A stretch of 40,938 bases of DNA from an uncultured Blautia sp. (GTDB lineage Bacteria > Bacillota > Clostridia > Lachnospirales > Lachnospiraceae): NCBI RefSeq assembly GCF_947654165.1, contig NZ_CANTKB010000028.1, positions 1 to 40,938 on the forward strand, read 5' to 3'. Position numbers and translations under genes: made by a program. The notes below the pieces were generated by a model, which was given only the letters and a program-made list of their open reading frames with translations, searched no databases and was not told the origin of the DNA. This document shows positions 8,225 through 16,676 of this stretch, one piece after another (within the stretch, counting starts at the first letter, position 1; each line of letters begins with the position of its first letter).

Positions 8225-8893
8225 GTGAGAAAATGGATGCTCTTGTTGGGGATGCTTTTGTTTCTGGATGTGGGGATGATCGGAAACATGAAGGACGCCA
8301 CATCTCTGGATGCACTGCGCAGGGCGGGGATGCCGGTCAAAGTGTTTGAGGCTGCGGGAATGGGGCGGGAAGAGATGGAAAAGTATCTTCCCTTCTGGAA
8401 GGATTTGCATTATTTTCCGGTAGCATTTCAGAGAGAACAGCCTTCCCAGCAGTTTTATTTTCAGGATACCTGGAAGGAAATCAGGACGTTTGGAGGAGAG
8501 CGTGTCCATGAAGGCTGTGATATCTTCGGGGAAGAGGACAAAAGGGAGTATTATCCGGTTGTGAGTATCACAGATGGAAAAGTAGAGAAGGTCGGCTGGC
8601 TGCCTCTTGGCGGCTGGAGGATTGGAATACGAAGTCCCGGGGGCGGTTTCTTTTACTATGCACATCTGTCTTCGTACGCAAAGAAATTTCAGGAAGGGGA
8701 ATCAGTGAAAGCAGGAGAGATCCTGGGATTTCTGGGAGATACCGGATACGGGAGCGAAGGAACATCCGGAAAATTTCCCTGTCACCTTCATCTTGGGATT
8801 TATGTGCGGACAAAAGACAAGGAAGAAGATCCGCTGAATCCGTATCCAGTGTTGTGTTTTTTGAAGAAACGGCAGAAAAATTTTTTCTATTAA
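8225..8893 (+). CDS. M23-family metallopeptidase (LytM-like), membrane-anchored or secreted
   Basis: Probable peptidoglycan endopeptidase or LytM-fold factor acting outside the membrane. Residues 1-22 (RKWMLLLGMLLFLDVGMIG) form a signal or anchor segment. The zinc site is seen in HEGCDIFG (HxxxD type) and CHLHLGIYV (HxH), with YYAHLSSY and the GxxVKAGEILGFLGDTG loop between them, so it should be catalytically competent. The GTG at 8225 is chosen because GGAGG at 8212-8216 is 8 bases upstream; the ATG at 8195 lacks a ribosome site and would add 10 residues before the signal segment. Its exact substrate cannot be told from sequence. Confidence 0.87.
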   Translation: MRKWMLLLGMLLFLDVGMIGNMKDATSLDALRRAGMPVKVFEAAGMGREEMEKYLPFWKDLHYFPVAFQREQPSQQFYFQDTWKEIRTFGGERVHEGCDIFGEEDKREYYPVVSITDGKVEKVGWLPLGGWRIGIRSPGGGFFYYAHLSSYAKKFQEGESVKAGEILGFLGDTGYGSEGTSGKFPCHLHLGIYVRTKDKEEDPLNPYPVLCFLKKRQKNFFY

Positions 8894-8907
8894 AAAGGAG
8901 AAAAATA

Positions 8908-8916
8908 TGCTATACT
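8908..8916 (+). promoter_or_regulatory. Extended -10 promoter for the RelQ-like synthetase
   Basis: TGC-TATACT at 8908-8916 is an extended -10 element. No convincing -35 is visible. It would start a transcript just before the AAGGAG ribosome site at 8931-8936. Confidence 0.4.
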
Positions 8917-8944
8917 GTATGGATATTATTAAGGAGTAATGCTT

Positions 8945-9769
8945 ATGGAAATACGATTATGGCGTGAATTGCTGGTTCCCTATGAACTGGCTGTGAAGGA
9001 ACTGGTGATGAAGTTTAACCAGTTAAAAAAAGAACATAAAGAAAAGGATCTGTATTGTCCTATTGAACAGGTATCCGGACGTGTGAAATCTATCAATAGT
9101 ATTCTGGAAAAAATGCAGAGAAAGAACGTGTCCTGGGATGAGCTGGAAGAAAAAATCGAGGACATTGCGGGTATCCGGGTCATCTGTCAGTTTTATGAAG
9201 ATATTGAGATTGTGGCAGATATTATACGCAGGAGAAGCGATATGAAGGTTCTGGAAATCAAAGATTACCTTACCCATACCAAGGCCAGCGGATACCGCAG
9301 TTATCATATGATCATTGCGTATCATACAGAGACACTGGAGGGAAAAAAGGAAATCCGGGCAGAAATCCAGATTCGGACGCTTGCTATGAATTTCTGGGCG
9401 ACAATCGAGCATTCACTTCAGTATAAGTACAAGGGGAATATGCCGCCTCATCTGACGGAACGTCTGAGCAGGGCTGCAGATTCTATTTTGCAGTTGGATG
9501 AGGAAATGTCTTCTGTGCGAAATGAGGTTATGGATGCACAGAATTCCATGATTCATGAATCCAATGTGGTAGCGGATATTTTAAATAATATTGAGAATCT
9601 GTATCATTATTCCAATAAACGGGAGGTTGCCAAGATCCAGGATGAATTTTACCGGATTTATCAGACAAAAAATCTGGAAAATCTGGAACGTTTTCACAGA
9701 GAGCTGGATATCATTGCAGAGGGATACCGGGCACAGGCACTTACCTTTGAGTTGGATGGGAAATCATAA
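8945..9769 (+). CDS. relQ: Small alarmone synthetase, RelQ (SAS1/YjbM) type
   Basis: Synthesises (p)ppGpp from ATP and GDP/GTP; single-domain synthetases lack the hydrolase and TGS/ACT regions of RelA/Rel. The protein is 274 residues. Diagnostic segments match Bacillus YjbM closely: LVPYELAVKEL, EDIAGIRVICQFYEDI (catalytic Asp region), KASGYRSYHMI, and EIQIRTLAMNFWATIEHSLQYKYKGN. It carries about 60 extra C-terminal residues with helical character (NNIENLYHYSNKREV...), beyond the usual ~211-residue length. Start 8945 has AAGGAG 8 bases upstream; ATG 8939 is too close to it. A second, more divergent synthetase lies at 27207-27839. Confidence 0.92.
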   Translation: MEIRLWRELLVPYELAVKELVMKFNQLKKEHKEKDLYCPIEQVSGRVKSINSILEKMQRKNVSWDELEEKIEDIAGIRVICQFYEDIEIVADIIRRRSDMKVLEIKDYLTHTKASGYRSYHMIIAYHTETLEGKKEIRAEIQIRTLAMNFWATIEHSLQYKYKGNMPPHLTERLSRAADSILQLDEEMSSVRNEVMDAQNSMIHESNVVADILNNIENLYHYSNKREVAKIQDEFYRIYQTKNLENLERFHRELDIIAEGYRAQALTFELDGKS

Positions 9770-9790
9770 TGCCGGATGGAGAACGCAGCA

Positions 9791-10531
9791 ATGGGAAAAA
9801 TCAGATTAGATAAATACCTGGCCGATATGGGGCTGGGAACCAGAACAGAAGTGAAGAAAAAAATCAGAAAAGGGCAGATCAGCGTCAACGGAATGGTTAT
9901 AAAAGAACCGGAATATAAAACAGATACAGAGACAGATGTGGTATTGGCAGATAATCAGCCGCTGTCCTATGAAACAATGGAGTATTATATGTTAAACAAG
10001 CCCCAGGGCGTAGTATCGGCCACAGAGGACCGGAAAGAAAAGACGGTATTGGATTTGATCTTGTCGAAGAAAAGAAAGGATTTATTTCCGGTAGGGCGTC
10101 TGGATAAGGATACGGAGGGGCTTCTTTTAATTACCAATGACGGAGCACTTGCCCATCAGCTTCTTTCTCCGAAAAAACATGTGGACAAGCAGTATTTTGT
10201 GAGGCTGTCAAAGCCTCTGGAGAAAGAGGATGCAAAAAAACTGGAGACAGGGGTGGATATTGGTGAAGATACCCTCACCATGCCTGCAAAGATTGTTTAT
10301 ACCGGGCAGAGTGAGGAAGAGGTTTTGATCACCATACAGGAAGGAAAGTATCATCAAGTGAAGCGGATGTTTCAGGCTGTTGGAAATCAGGTGGTCTTTT
10401 TGAAAAGACTTTCCATGGGAAGTCTGAAGCTGGATGAAACGCTGAAACCGGGAGAGTATCGTTTGTTGACACAGGAAGAAATTGCGAGGTTAAGAGAGCA
10501 TGCTGGAACAGATAAAAGCAGTGATTTTTGA
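9791..10531 (+). CDS. RsuA/RluB/RluF-family rRNA pseudouridine synthase
   Basis: Converts a specific uridine in 16S or 23S rRNA to pseudouridine. The 246-residue protein has an N-terminal S4 RNA-binding domain (RLDKYLADMGLGTRTEVKKKIRKG), the catalytic motif GRLDKDTEGLLLITNDG (Asp in RLD) and EGKYHQVKRMFQAVG near the end. Start 9791 follows GGAG with a 9-base gap; ATG 9776 is an alternative. The gene overlaps the following HAD gene by 32 bases, implying translational coupling. The target uridine cannot be assigned. Confidence 0.9.
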   Translation: MGKIRLDKYLADMGLGTRTEVKKKIRKGQISVNGMVIKEPEYKTDTETDVVLADNQPLSYETMEYYMLNKPQGVVSATEDRKEKTVLDLILSKKRKDLFPVGRLDKDTEGLLLITNDGALAHQLLSPKKHVDKQYFVRLSKPLEKEDAKKLETGVDIGEDTLTMPAKIVYTGQSEEEVLITIQEGKYHQVKRMFQAVGNQVVFLKRLSMGSLKLDETLKPGEYRLLTQEEIARLREHAGTDKSSDF

Positions 10532-11183
10532 TTTAGATGGAACACTGGTGGATTCCATGTGGATGTGGAAGGCCATTGATATGGAATACCTTACAAACAA
10601 AGGGGTGGGAGTGCCGGAAGATCTCGGAGCATTTCAGGATGAGCTGGAAGGAATGGGATTTACGGAGACTGCCGTATTTTTTAAGGAGCGGTTTGGTATT
10701 TCGGATTCGTTGGAAGAGATCAAAGAGACCTGGATTTCCATGGCACAGGACAAATACTGCAGAGAGGTACCTTTAAAGCCGGGAGCAGAGGTGTTTTTGC
10801 GGTATTTAAGAGAGAATGGTATCAAGGTTGGAATCAGTTCCAGCAACAGCAGAGAACTGATTCAGATGGTATTGAAAGCCCATGGCATAGAAGAATGTTT
10901 TGACTGCATCACTACCTGCTGTGAAGTGCCAAAGAGCAAACCGGCACCGGATGTGTATTTAAAAACAGCACAGGGTCTTCAGGTCCCGCCGGAGAACTGT
11001 CTTGTGTTTGAGGATGTTCCCATGGGAATCCTGGCAGGGAAACGGGCAGGAATGAAGGTATGTGCCATAGAAGATGCTTTCAGCAAGAAACAGGAAGCCC
11101 AGAAAAGAGAACTGGCAGACTGGTATATTGAAGACTACAGAGAGATTTTAGAAGAGGAAGAAAAAAGAGAGGATCAGGTATGA
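10500..11183 (+). CDS. HAD-superfamily phosphatase (beta-phosphoglucomutase-like)
   Basis: A 227-residue haloacid-dehalogenase-type phosphohydrolase. Motif I is FDLDGTLVDS (residues 10-19), motif II is GISSSNSREL, the Lys is in CCEVPKSKPAPDVYL, and motif IV is VFEDVPMGILAGKRAGM. The inserted helical cap between motifs I and II is of the beta-phosphoglucomutase/PGMB kind. The substrate is unknown. It overlaps the upstream gene by 32 bases and shares an ATGA overlap with ygiQ. Confidence 0.88.
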   Translation: MLEQIKAVIFDLDGTLVDSMWMWKAIDMEYLTNKGVGVPEDLGAFQDELEGMGFTETAVFFKERFGISDSLEEIKETWISMAQDKYCREVPLKPGAEVFLRYLRENGIKVGISSSNSRELIQMVLKAHGIEECFDCITTCCEVPKSKPAPDVYLKTAQGLQVPPENCLVFEDVPMGILAGKRAGMKVCAIEDAFSKKQEAQKRELADWYIEDYREILEEEEKREDQV

Positions 11184-13072
11184 GTACAAGGTTTTTGCCT
11201 GTGACAAGAGAAGAGATGGAAGAACGGGGCATCTGGCAGCCGGATTTTGTGTATATCACAGGGGATGCTTATGTGGATCACCCTTCATTTGGTGCGGCTA
11301 TCATCACCAGACTGTTAGAAAGTCAGGGCTATTCCGTGGGGATCATTTCCCAGCCGGACTGGAAGAAAAAAGAAAGTATTTCTGTGTTTGGAGAGCCAAG
11401 GCTTGCCTTTCTTGTTTCTTCGGGAAATATGGATTCCATGGTAAATCACTATACGGTGGCTAAGAAACACCGAAAACAGGATGCATATTCTCCGGGAGGG
11501 CAGATGGGACTGCGGCCGGATCGGGCGGTGACCGTATACAGCAATCTGATCCGTCAGACTTATAAGGAGACCCCGATCATTCTGGGAGGTGTGGAGGCAT
11601 CCCTTAGGCGGCTGGCACATTATGATTACTGGTCAGACCGGATGAAACGTTCTGTGCTCATGGATTCCGGTGCGGATTTAATATCTTACGGGATGGGAGA
11701 GCACAGCATCCTTGCTCTGGCAGAAGCATTGGACAAAGGAATCCCGGTACATAAAATTACATTTGTGGCAGGAACCGTCTATAAGGCAAAAGAAGCTCCG
11801 GAGGGAATCCTGCTTCCTTCCTATGAGGAATTGCTGCAGAACAAAGAATCTTATGCAGAAAGCTTTAAGAAACAGTATGAAAACATGGATTCCTTCAGCG
11901 GAAAGGTTCTGATCGAATCTTACGGAACAAAAGGTTATGTGGTGCAGAATCCTCCGGCAAAACCCCTTACCCAGGAGGAAATGGATCGCATCTATGAACT
12001 TCCCTATACCAGAACCTTTCATCCCATGTATGGGGAAAAGGGAAATATTCCTGCCATCGAAGAGATTAAGTTCAGCATTACCAGCAACCGGGGATGTTTC
12101 GGAAGCTGTAATTTCTGTGCACTTGCATTTCATCAGGGAAGAATCGTGCAGACCAGAAGCCATGCTTCCATGCTTCGTGAGGCACAGGGATATCTTAAGG
12201 AGCCGGATTTCAAAGGCTATATTCATGATGTGGGAGGCCCGACGGCAGATTTCAGGCACCCGTCCTGTGAGAAGCAGATGACAAAAGGGGTATGTACCAA
12301 CCGGCAGTGTCTGTTTCCGAAACCATGTAAGAATTTAAAGGCAGACCATGAGGACTACCTGGAAATATTAAGAGAATTGAGAACGCTGCCCGGGGTGAAG
12401 AAAGTCTTTATCCGATCGGGCATCCGTTTTGATTATGTCAATGCAGATGCGTCACCTGTTTTCCTGGAAGAGGTGGCTAAATACCATGTCAGCGGACAGC
12501 TTCGTGTAGCACCGGAACATGTGGCTGACCAGGTGTTGTATTATATGGGAAAACCAGAGCACAGCGTGTATGAGGAGTTTTTAAAACGGTTTGAAAAAGC
12601 AAACGAAAAGGCAGGGAAAAAGCAGTATGTGGTTCCTTATCTGATGTCCTCCCATCCGGGATGTACCATGAAAGAAGCCGTGGAACTGGCAGAGTATATC
12701 CGGGATATGGGATTTATGCCGGAACAGGTGCAGGATTTTTATCCGACTCCTTCCACAATGTCCACCTGTATGTATTATACAGGCATTGACCCAAGAACCG
12801 GAAAAAAGGTCTATGTACCTAAAACCTATCGGGAAAAAGCAATGCAGAGAGCATTGATCCAATATAAGAATCCAGAGAATTATCCGTTGGTAAAAGAGGC
12901 TCTGATCGAAGCCGGACGTACAGATTTGATCGGATACGGCAAAACGTGCCTGATCCGTCCGCAAAAAGGGCAGAAATCGGAGAAAATTTCAAAAACAGGA
13001 AAAACACCGGAACATCCAAAGAAGAAAAAAGCCATCCGAAATGTACACAAAAAGAAACGAGGCAAAGCGTGA
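11180..13072 (+). CDS. YgiQ-family radical SAM protein
   Basis: A 630-residue radical SAM enzyme of the YgiQ/UPF0313 family, whose reaction is not known. The N-terminus has the family region GDAYVDHPSFGAAIITRLLE, the body has PIILGGVEASLRRLAHYDYWSD, and the 4Fe-4S site is RGCFGSCNFCAL (Cx3Cx2C) near residue 306. RVAPEHVADQVLYYMGKP and QVQDFYPTPSTMSTCMYYT are family-typical. The C-terminal 40 residues are highly basic (KKKKAIRNVHKKKRGKA), suggesting nucleic-acid contact. The stop codon overlaps the start of the next gene (TGATG). Confidence 0.93.
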   Translation: MSTRFLPVTREEMEERGIWQPDFVYITGDAYVDHPSFGAAIITRLLESQGYSVGIISQPDWKKKESISVFGEPRLAFLVSSGNMDSMVNHYTVAKKHRKQDAYSPGGQMGLRPDRAVTVYSNLIRQTYKETPIILGGVEASLRRLAHYDYWSDRMKRSVLMDSGADLISYGMGEHSILALAEALDKGIPVHKITFVAGTVYKAKEAPEGILLPSYEELLQNKESYAESFKKQYENMDSFSGKVLIESYGTKGYVVQNPPAKPLTQEEMDRIYELPYTRTFHPMYGEKGNIPAIEEIKFSITSNRGCFGSCNFCALAFHQGRIVQTRSHASMLREAQGYLKEPDFKGYIHDVGGPTADFRHPSCEKQMTKGVCTNRQCLFPKPCKNLKADHEDYLEILRELRTLPGVKKVFIRSGIRFDYVNADASPVFLEEVAKYHVSGQLRVAPEHVADQVLYYMGKPEHSVYEEFLKRFEKANEKAGKKQYVVPYLMSSHPGCTMKEAVELAEYIRDMGFMPEQVQDFYPTPSTMSTCMYYTGIDPRTGKKVYVPKTYREKAMQRALIQYKNPENYPLVKEALIEAGRTDLIGYGKTCLIRPQKGQKSEKISKTGKTPEHPKKKKAIRNVHKKKRGKA

Positions 13073-13824
13073 TGGAGAGAAAGAAGATTGCACTGATCAC
13101 AGGGGCTACCTCCGGGATGGGACGGCAGTTTGTGCTGCAGATTCAAGAAGCGGCTACCTGGCTGGATGAGATCTGGGCGATAGCCAGAAAACAGGAAGAA
13201 CTGGAAAAGCTGCAAAGGGAAGTTGAAGGAATCCGGATATTTTCCATGAATCTCACCAATCGGGAAGATCTGAAAAAATTGCAGAACCTCTTAGCAGAAG
13301 AACAACCGGAACTGGAATTTCTGGTAAACAGTGCCGGAGCAGGTGTTCAGAAAAAGATAGAGGACACAGCAATCTCGGATTTATGGAATATGACGCAGTT
13401 AAATGTCTCGGCACTTACGGCGGTGACGGGAATCTGCCTTCCTTACTGCAAAAAAGGCTGTCAGGTTCTCTGCCTTGCCAGCGGAGCTGCCTTTGTTCCG
13501 CAGCCGGGGTTTGCTGTCTATGCAGCAACCAAATCCTATGTGCTGAGCTTTTCCAGAGCACTCAGAAAGGAATGGCAGGGAAGGCTTACTGTGACAGCAG
13601 TATGTCCGGGACCTGTGGATACTCCGTTTTTGGAAAAAATGGGAGGAAAAGACCGGATGCCGTCATACAAGAAATGGTTTCTGGCAAAGCCGGAGGCCGT
13701 GGTAAGAAAGGCACTAAAGGACAGCAGGAAGGGAAAAGAACTTTCTGTATACGGAAGTTCGGTCAAAGCTTTGCGAGTGTTGTGCAAGATCCTTCCTCAT
13801 CGCCTGATCATAAATTTTCTGTGA
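13072..13824 (+). CDS. Short-chain dehydrogenase/reductase (SDR)
   Basis: A 250-residue NAD(P)-dependent oxidoreductase with a Rossmann fold. The cofactor motif is TGATSGMG, the strand-4 motif is NSAGAG, the catalytic Ser is in LASGAAF, and the Tyr-Lys pair is in YAATKSY; VCPGPVDTPF follows. The substrate is unknown. The start at 13072 overlaps the ygiQ stop; upstream in-frame ATG codons lie inside ygiQ. About 20 extra C-terminal residues are hydrophobic and basic. Confidence 0.9.
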   Translation: MERKKIALITGATSGMGRQFVLQIQEAATWLDEIWAIARKQEELEKLQREVEGIRIFSMNLTNREDLKKLQNLLAEEQPELEFLVNSAGAGVQKKIEDTAISDLWNMTQLNVSALTAVTGICLPYCKKGCQVLCLASGAAFVPQPGFAVYAATKSYVLSFSRALRKEWQGRLTVTAVCPGPVDTPFLEKMGGKDRMPSYKKWFLAKPEAVVRKALKDSRKGKELSVYGSSVKALRVLCKILPHRLIINFL

Positions 13825-13847
13825 CAAAAGAAAAGGAGTCTTAAGGA

Positions 13848-14465
13848 ATGAGCAGTTCAAAAAATAAAATCAAAAAAGGGGATTACGGTTATATCAGGGC
13901 ACAGCAGAAACAGCAGGTACTGTATACCGTGCTGGCATTTCTTGCACCTCTTTCCGTGTTTTTTACGGGATTGTATATTAACCGTACCAGAAATACGGTT
14001 TTTACCGTCATTGCGGTAGTTGCCTGTCTTCCGGCATGTAAATTTGCGGTTACCATGATCATGCTGTTTCTGCAAAAGCCTATGGATCCATCCGATCATC
14101 AGATGATCGAAAAACACAAAAAAGGACTGGTCTGTGCCTATGAACTGGTGATCTCTGCTTACGAAAAACAGTCTTATATCGATTCTCTGACTGTGTGCGG
14201 AAATACGGTGGTTGGTTATACCAGCCGGAAAAAGACGGATATTCCGTTTATTGAGAAACACATTCAAACGATTCTTCGCCAGAATGGGTATTACGTCACA
14301 GTGAAGATTTTTAACCGGCTGGCCGATTATACAGGACGTCTGGATACCATGTGGGAACACAGAGAGGCACTGGAAAAAGATATTAAGTTTCGTCCTGACC
14401 CACAGGAGCCGGAACTGACCAGGAACGAAGCAATCATGAGAGTGATCTATGCTATTTCCCTTTAG
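13848..14465 (+). CDS. Conserved hypothetical membrane protein with two N-terminal helices
   Basis: A 205-residue protein that I do not recognise. Residues 1-22 are basic (KNKIKKGDYGYIRAQQKQQ). Two hydrophobic helices follow (about 26-45 and 51-75), then a soluble domain of about 125 residues with mixed alpha/beta character (AYELVISAYEKQSYIDSL, YYVTVKIFNRLADYTGRLD). It sits in a tight operon between the SDR and an RluA-family synthase. The 3' end is 10 bases before the next start, with that gene's AGGAG immediately after the stop. Confidence 0.75.
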   Translation: MSSSKNKIKKGDYGYIRAQQKQQVLYTVLAFLAPLSVFFTGLYINRTRNTVFTVIAVVACLPACKFAVTMIMLFLQKPMDPSDHQMIEKHKKGLVCAYELVISAYEKQSYIDSLTVCGNTVVGYTSRKKTDIPFIEKHIQTILRQNGYYVTVKIFNRLADYTGRLDTMWEHREALEKDIKFRPDPQEPELTRNEAIMRVIYAISL

Positions 14466-14475
14466 GAGACGAAAT

Positions 14476-15474
14476 ATGAGACAGTTAGTAATGAAAGAGA
14501 TAGACAGCGGACAGCGTCTGGATAAGTTTTTGGGAAAGTATCTGAAAGAAGCACCAAAAAGTTTTATCTATAAGATGCTTCGCAAGAAGAATATTGTATT
14601 AAACGGAAAAAAGGCAGACGGAAGTGAAAAACTGGCAGCAGGAGATGAGATTAAGCTGTTTCTTTCGGAAGAAACACTGGAAAAGTTCTGCGGTACAATC
14701 CGGGAGGGGGTTCGCTGCAGCCTGGATGTGGTCTACGAAGATGAACAGGTGCTGTTTATTAATAAACCAGTGGGAATGCTTTCACAGAAAGCATCCAAAG
14801 AGGATGTATCTTTGGTAGAATACCTGACCGGCTATTTACTGGAACAGGGGAGTCTTACAAAAGAAGATCTGAAGAGTTTTCATCCTGGTGTTTGTAACCG
14901 TCTGGACAGAAATACCAGCGGTCTGGTAGCAGCAGGAAAAACCATGCAGGGACTTCAGGTGTTATCAAAGGCATTTCAGGAACGGACACTTCATAAATAT
15001 TATCTGACACTGGTAGCAGGAGAACTTGAGAAGCCGGCACATATCAAAGGTTTTTTATGGAAAGATGAAAAACGAAACAAAGTCATGGTCTTAAAGGAGA
15101 AAAGACAGGGAAGCCTGCCTATAGAGACAAAATATGAGCCGCTGGGAAGGGGAAAGGGTGTCACACTTTTAAAAGTGCAGCTTCTTACAGGACGTTCTCA
15201 TCAGATTCGAAGCCACCTGGCCAGCATAGGACACCCGGTTGTAGGTGACTGGAAATACGGAGAAGAGAAGGTAAATCGGAGATATCAAGAACAGTATGGA
15301 CTTACGAATCAGCTTCTTCACGCATGGCAGCTTATGTTTCCTACAGGCATGGAGGATTTGCCAAAACTGGAAGGAAAGACCATAGTGGCCAAGGTTCCTG
15401 CGGAATTTCAAAAAGTGTTAAAGGGAGAAGGATTATTGAAAAAAGTCACAAGAGAAAATAGAGAAGAGGTATAG
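14476..15474 (+). CDS. RluA-family (RluC/RluD-like) 23S rRNA pseudouridine synthase
   Basis: A 332-residue pseudouridine synthase. It has an N-terminal S4 domain (GQRLDKFLGKYLKEAPKSFIYKMLRKKNI), FINKPVGMLSQKAS, the catalytic VCNRLDRNTSGLVAAGKT and LLTGRSHQIRSHLASIGHPVVGDWKYG. The long insert after the NKP motif is usual in Clostridia. ATG 14476 follows AGGAG with a 7-base gap; upstream in-frame starts lie within the previous gene. Its stop is 3 bases from the lepB start. Confidence 0.93.
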   Translation: MRQLVMKEIDSGQRLDKFLGKYLKEAPKSFIYKMLRKKNIVLNGKKADGSEKLAAGDEIKLFLSEETLEKFCGTIREGVRCSLDVVYEDEQVLFINKPVGMLSQKASKEDVSLVEYLTGYLLEQGSLTKEDLKSFHPGVCNRLDRNTSGLVAAGKTMQGLQVLSKAFQERTLHKYYLTLVAGELEKPAHIKGFLWKDEKRNKVMVLKEKRQGSLPIETKYEPLGRGKGVTLLKVQLLTGRSHQIRSHLASIGHPVVGDWKYGEEKVNRRYQEQYGLTNQLLHAWQLMFPTGMEDLPKLEGKTIVAKVPAEFQKVLKGEGLLKKVTRENREEV

Positions 15475-15477
15475 AAC

Positions 15478-16014
15478 ATGAAGGCACCAACAGAATCCTC
15501 TATGTGGAAGGAATTTATGGAATATTTGAAAATGATTATTTTTGTAGTGATCGTAGTTTTGATTGTAAACAATTTTTTGTTGATCAATGCAAAAATACCT
15601 TCGGAATCCATGGAACAGACCATAATGACAGGAGATCGTGTATTTGGAAATCGTCTTGCGTATCTGTTTGAGAAACCAAAGCGGTTTGATATTGTTATTT
15701 TTAAATACCCTGATCATGAAAAAGAATTGTTTATCAAGCGTATCGTTGGCTTGCCGGGGGAGACTGTAGAAATCAAAGATGGAAAGGTATACATTGACGG
15801 CTCTGAAGAACCTCTGGATGACAGTTTTACACCGGAGAAACCTCTTGGGGATTATGGTCCTTATGTTGTGCCGGAAAACAGCTATTTTATGCTGGGAGAT
15901 AACAGGAACTACTCCAAAGACTCCAGATTCTGGAATAATCCTTATGTGGCAGAAGAGAAAATTTTAGGAAAAGCAGTGATTCGTTATTTTCCGGGAATCA
16001 AACTTTTGAAATAG
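15478..16014 (+). CDS. lepB: Signal peptidase I
   Basis: Membrane serine protease that removes signal peptides. The 178-residue protein has a single N-terminal transmembrane helix (IIFVVIVVLIVNNFLL), the catalytic Ser in PSESMEQTIMTGDRV (box B), the catalytic Lys in LFIKRIVGLPGETVE (box D) and GDNRNYSKDSRFW (box E). This is the short Gram-positive type. It is translationally close to the upstream synthase and followed by recU after 15 bases. Confidence 0.96.
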   Translation: MKAPTESSMWKEFMEYLKMIIFVVIVVLIVNNFLLINAKIPSESMEQTIMTGDRVFGNRLAYLFEKPKRFDIVIFKYPDHEKELFIKRIVGLPGETVEIKDGKVYIDGSEEPLDDSFTPEKPLGDYGPYVVPENSYFMLGDNRNYSKDSRFWNNPYVAEEKILGKAVIRYFPGIKLLK

Positions 16015-16029
16015 GAGTGACAGTGAGGA

Positions 16030-16575
16030 ATGGCAACGTGGAATTCAAGAGGGCTTCGAGGCTCTGCTCTGGAAGAATATATTAACAGAACCTGTGAACA
16101 ATACCGGGAAAAAGGGCTGGCATTGATACAAAAAGTTCCCACACCCATCACTCCGGTGCGAATCGACCAGGAAAGCAGACATATTACCCTTGCCTATTTT
16201 GAAAAAAAGAGTACCGTGGATTATATTGGAGCAGTTCAGGGAATCCCAGTATGCTTTGACGCAAAGGAATGTGCCTGTGACAGTTTTCCCCTTCAGAACA
16301 TACATGCACATCAGGTAGCTTTTATGAAGGATTTTGAAAGGCAGCAGGGAATTGCCTTTTTAATCCTTTATTTTTCTCACAGAGATGAGATTTATTATAT
16401 GCCGTTTCGGCAGATGGAGCAGTTCTGGGAGAGAGGGCAGAAGGGCGGAATCAAGCACTTTAAATACAGTGAACTTTCTCCATGCTGGTTTCTGAAAAGG
16501 TCCGGAAATATACTGGTTCCCTTCCTTGAGGGAATTCAGATGGACCTGGATGAGCGGGCAGAAAAGGGAAAATAG
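16030..16575 (+). CDS. recU: Holliday junction resolvase RecU
   Basis: Cuts Holliday junctions during recombination and chromosome segregation. The 181-residue protein shows NSRGLRGSALEEYINRTCEQY at the N-terminus, a catalytic core around STVDYIGAV and CFDAKECACDSFPL (the D-ExK type site), and HQVAFMKDFERQQGIAFLIL. Length matches the family. It closes the rightward operon; a new promoter follows. Confidence 0.93.
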   Translation: MATWNSRGLRGSALEEYINRTCEQYREKGLALIQKVPTPITPVRIDQESRHITLAYFEKKSTVDYIGAVQGIPVCFDAKECACDSFPLQNIHAHQVAFMKDFERQQGIAFLILYFSHRDEIYYMPFRQMEQFWERGQKGGIKHFKYSELSPCWFLKRSGNILVPFLEGIQMDLDERAEKGK

Positions 16576-16589
16576 GGAAAGAAATTTTC

Positions 16590-16618
16590 TTGACAAATAA
16601 GAAATTGCAGAACATACT
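16590..16618 (+). promoter_or_regulatory. Sigma-A promoter for malic enzyme
   Basis: A perfect TTGACA (16590-16595) and CATACT (16613-16618) are 17 bases apart, with the RBS AAAGGAG about 50 bases downstream. Confidence 0.7.
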
Positions 16619-16676
16619 AAGGATAGCAGCACAGTAGGTATAGGAAAGTGTACAGCAAGAAAAGGAGAACATCAGA

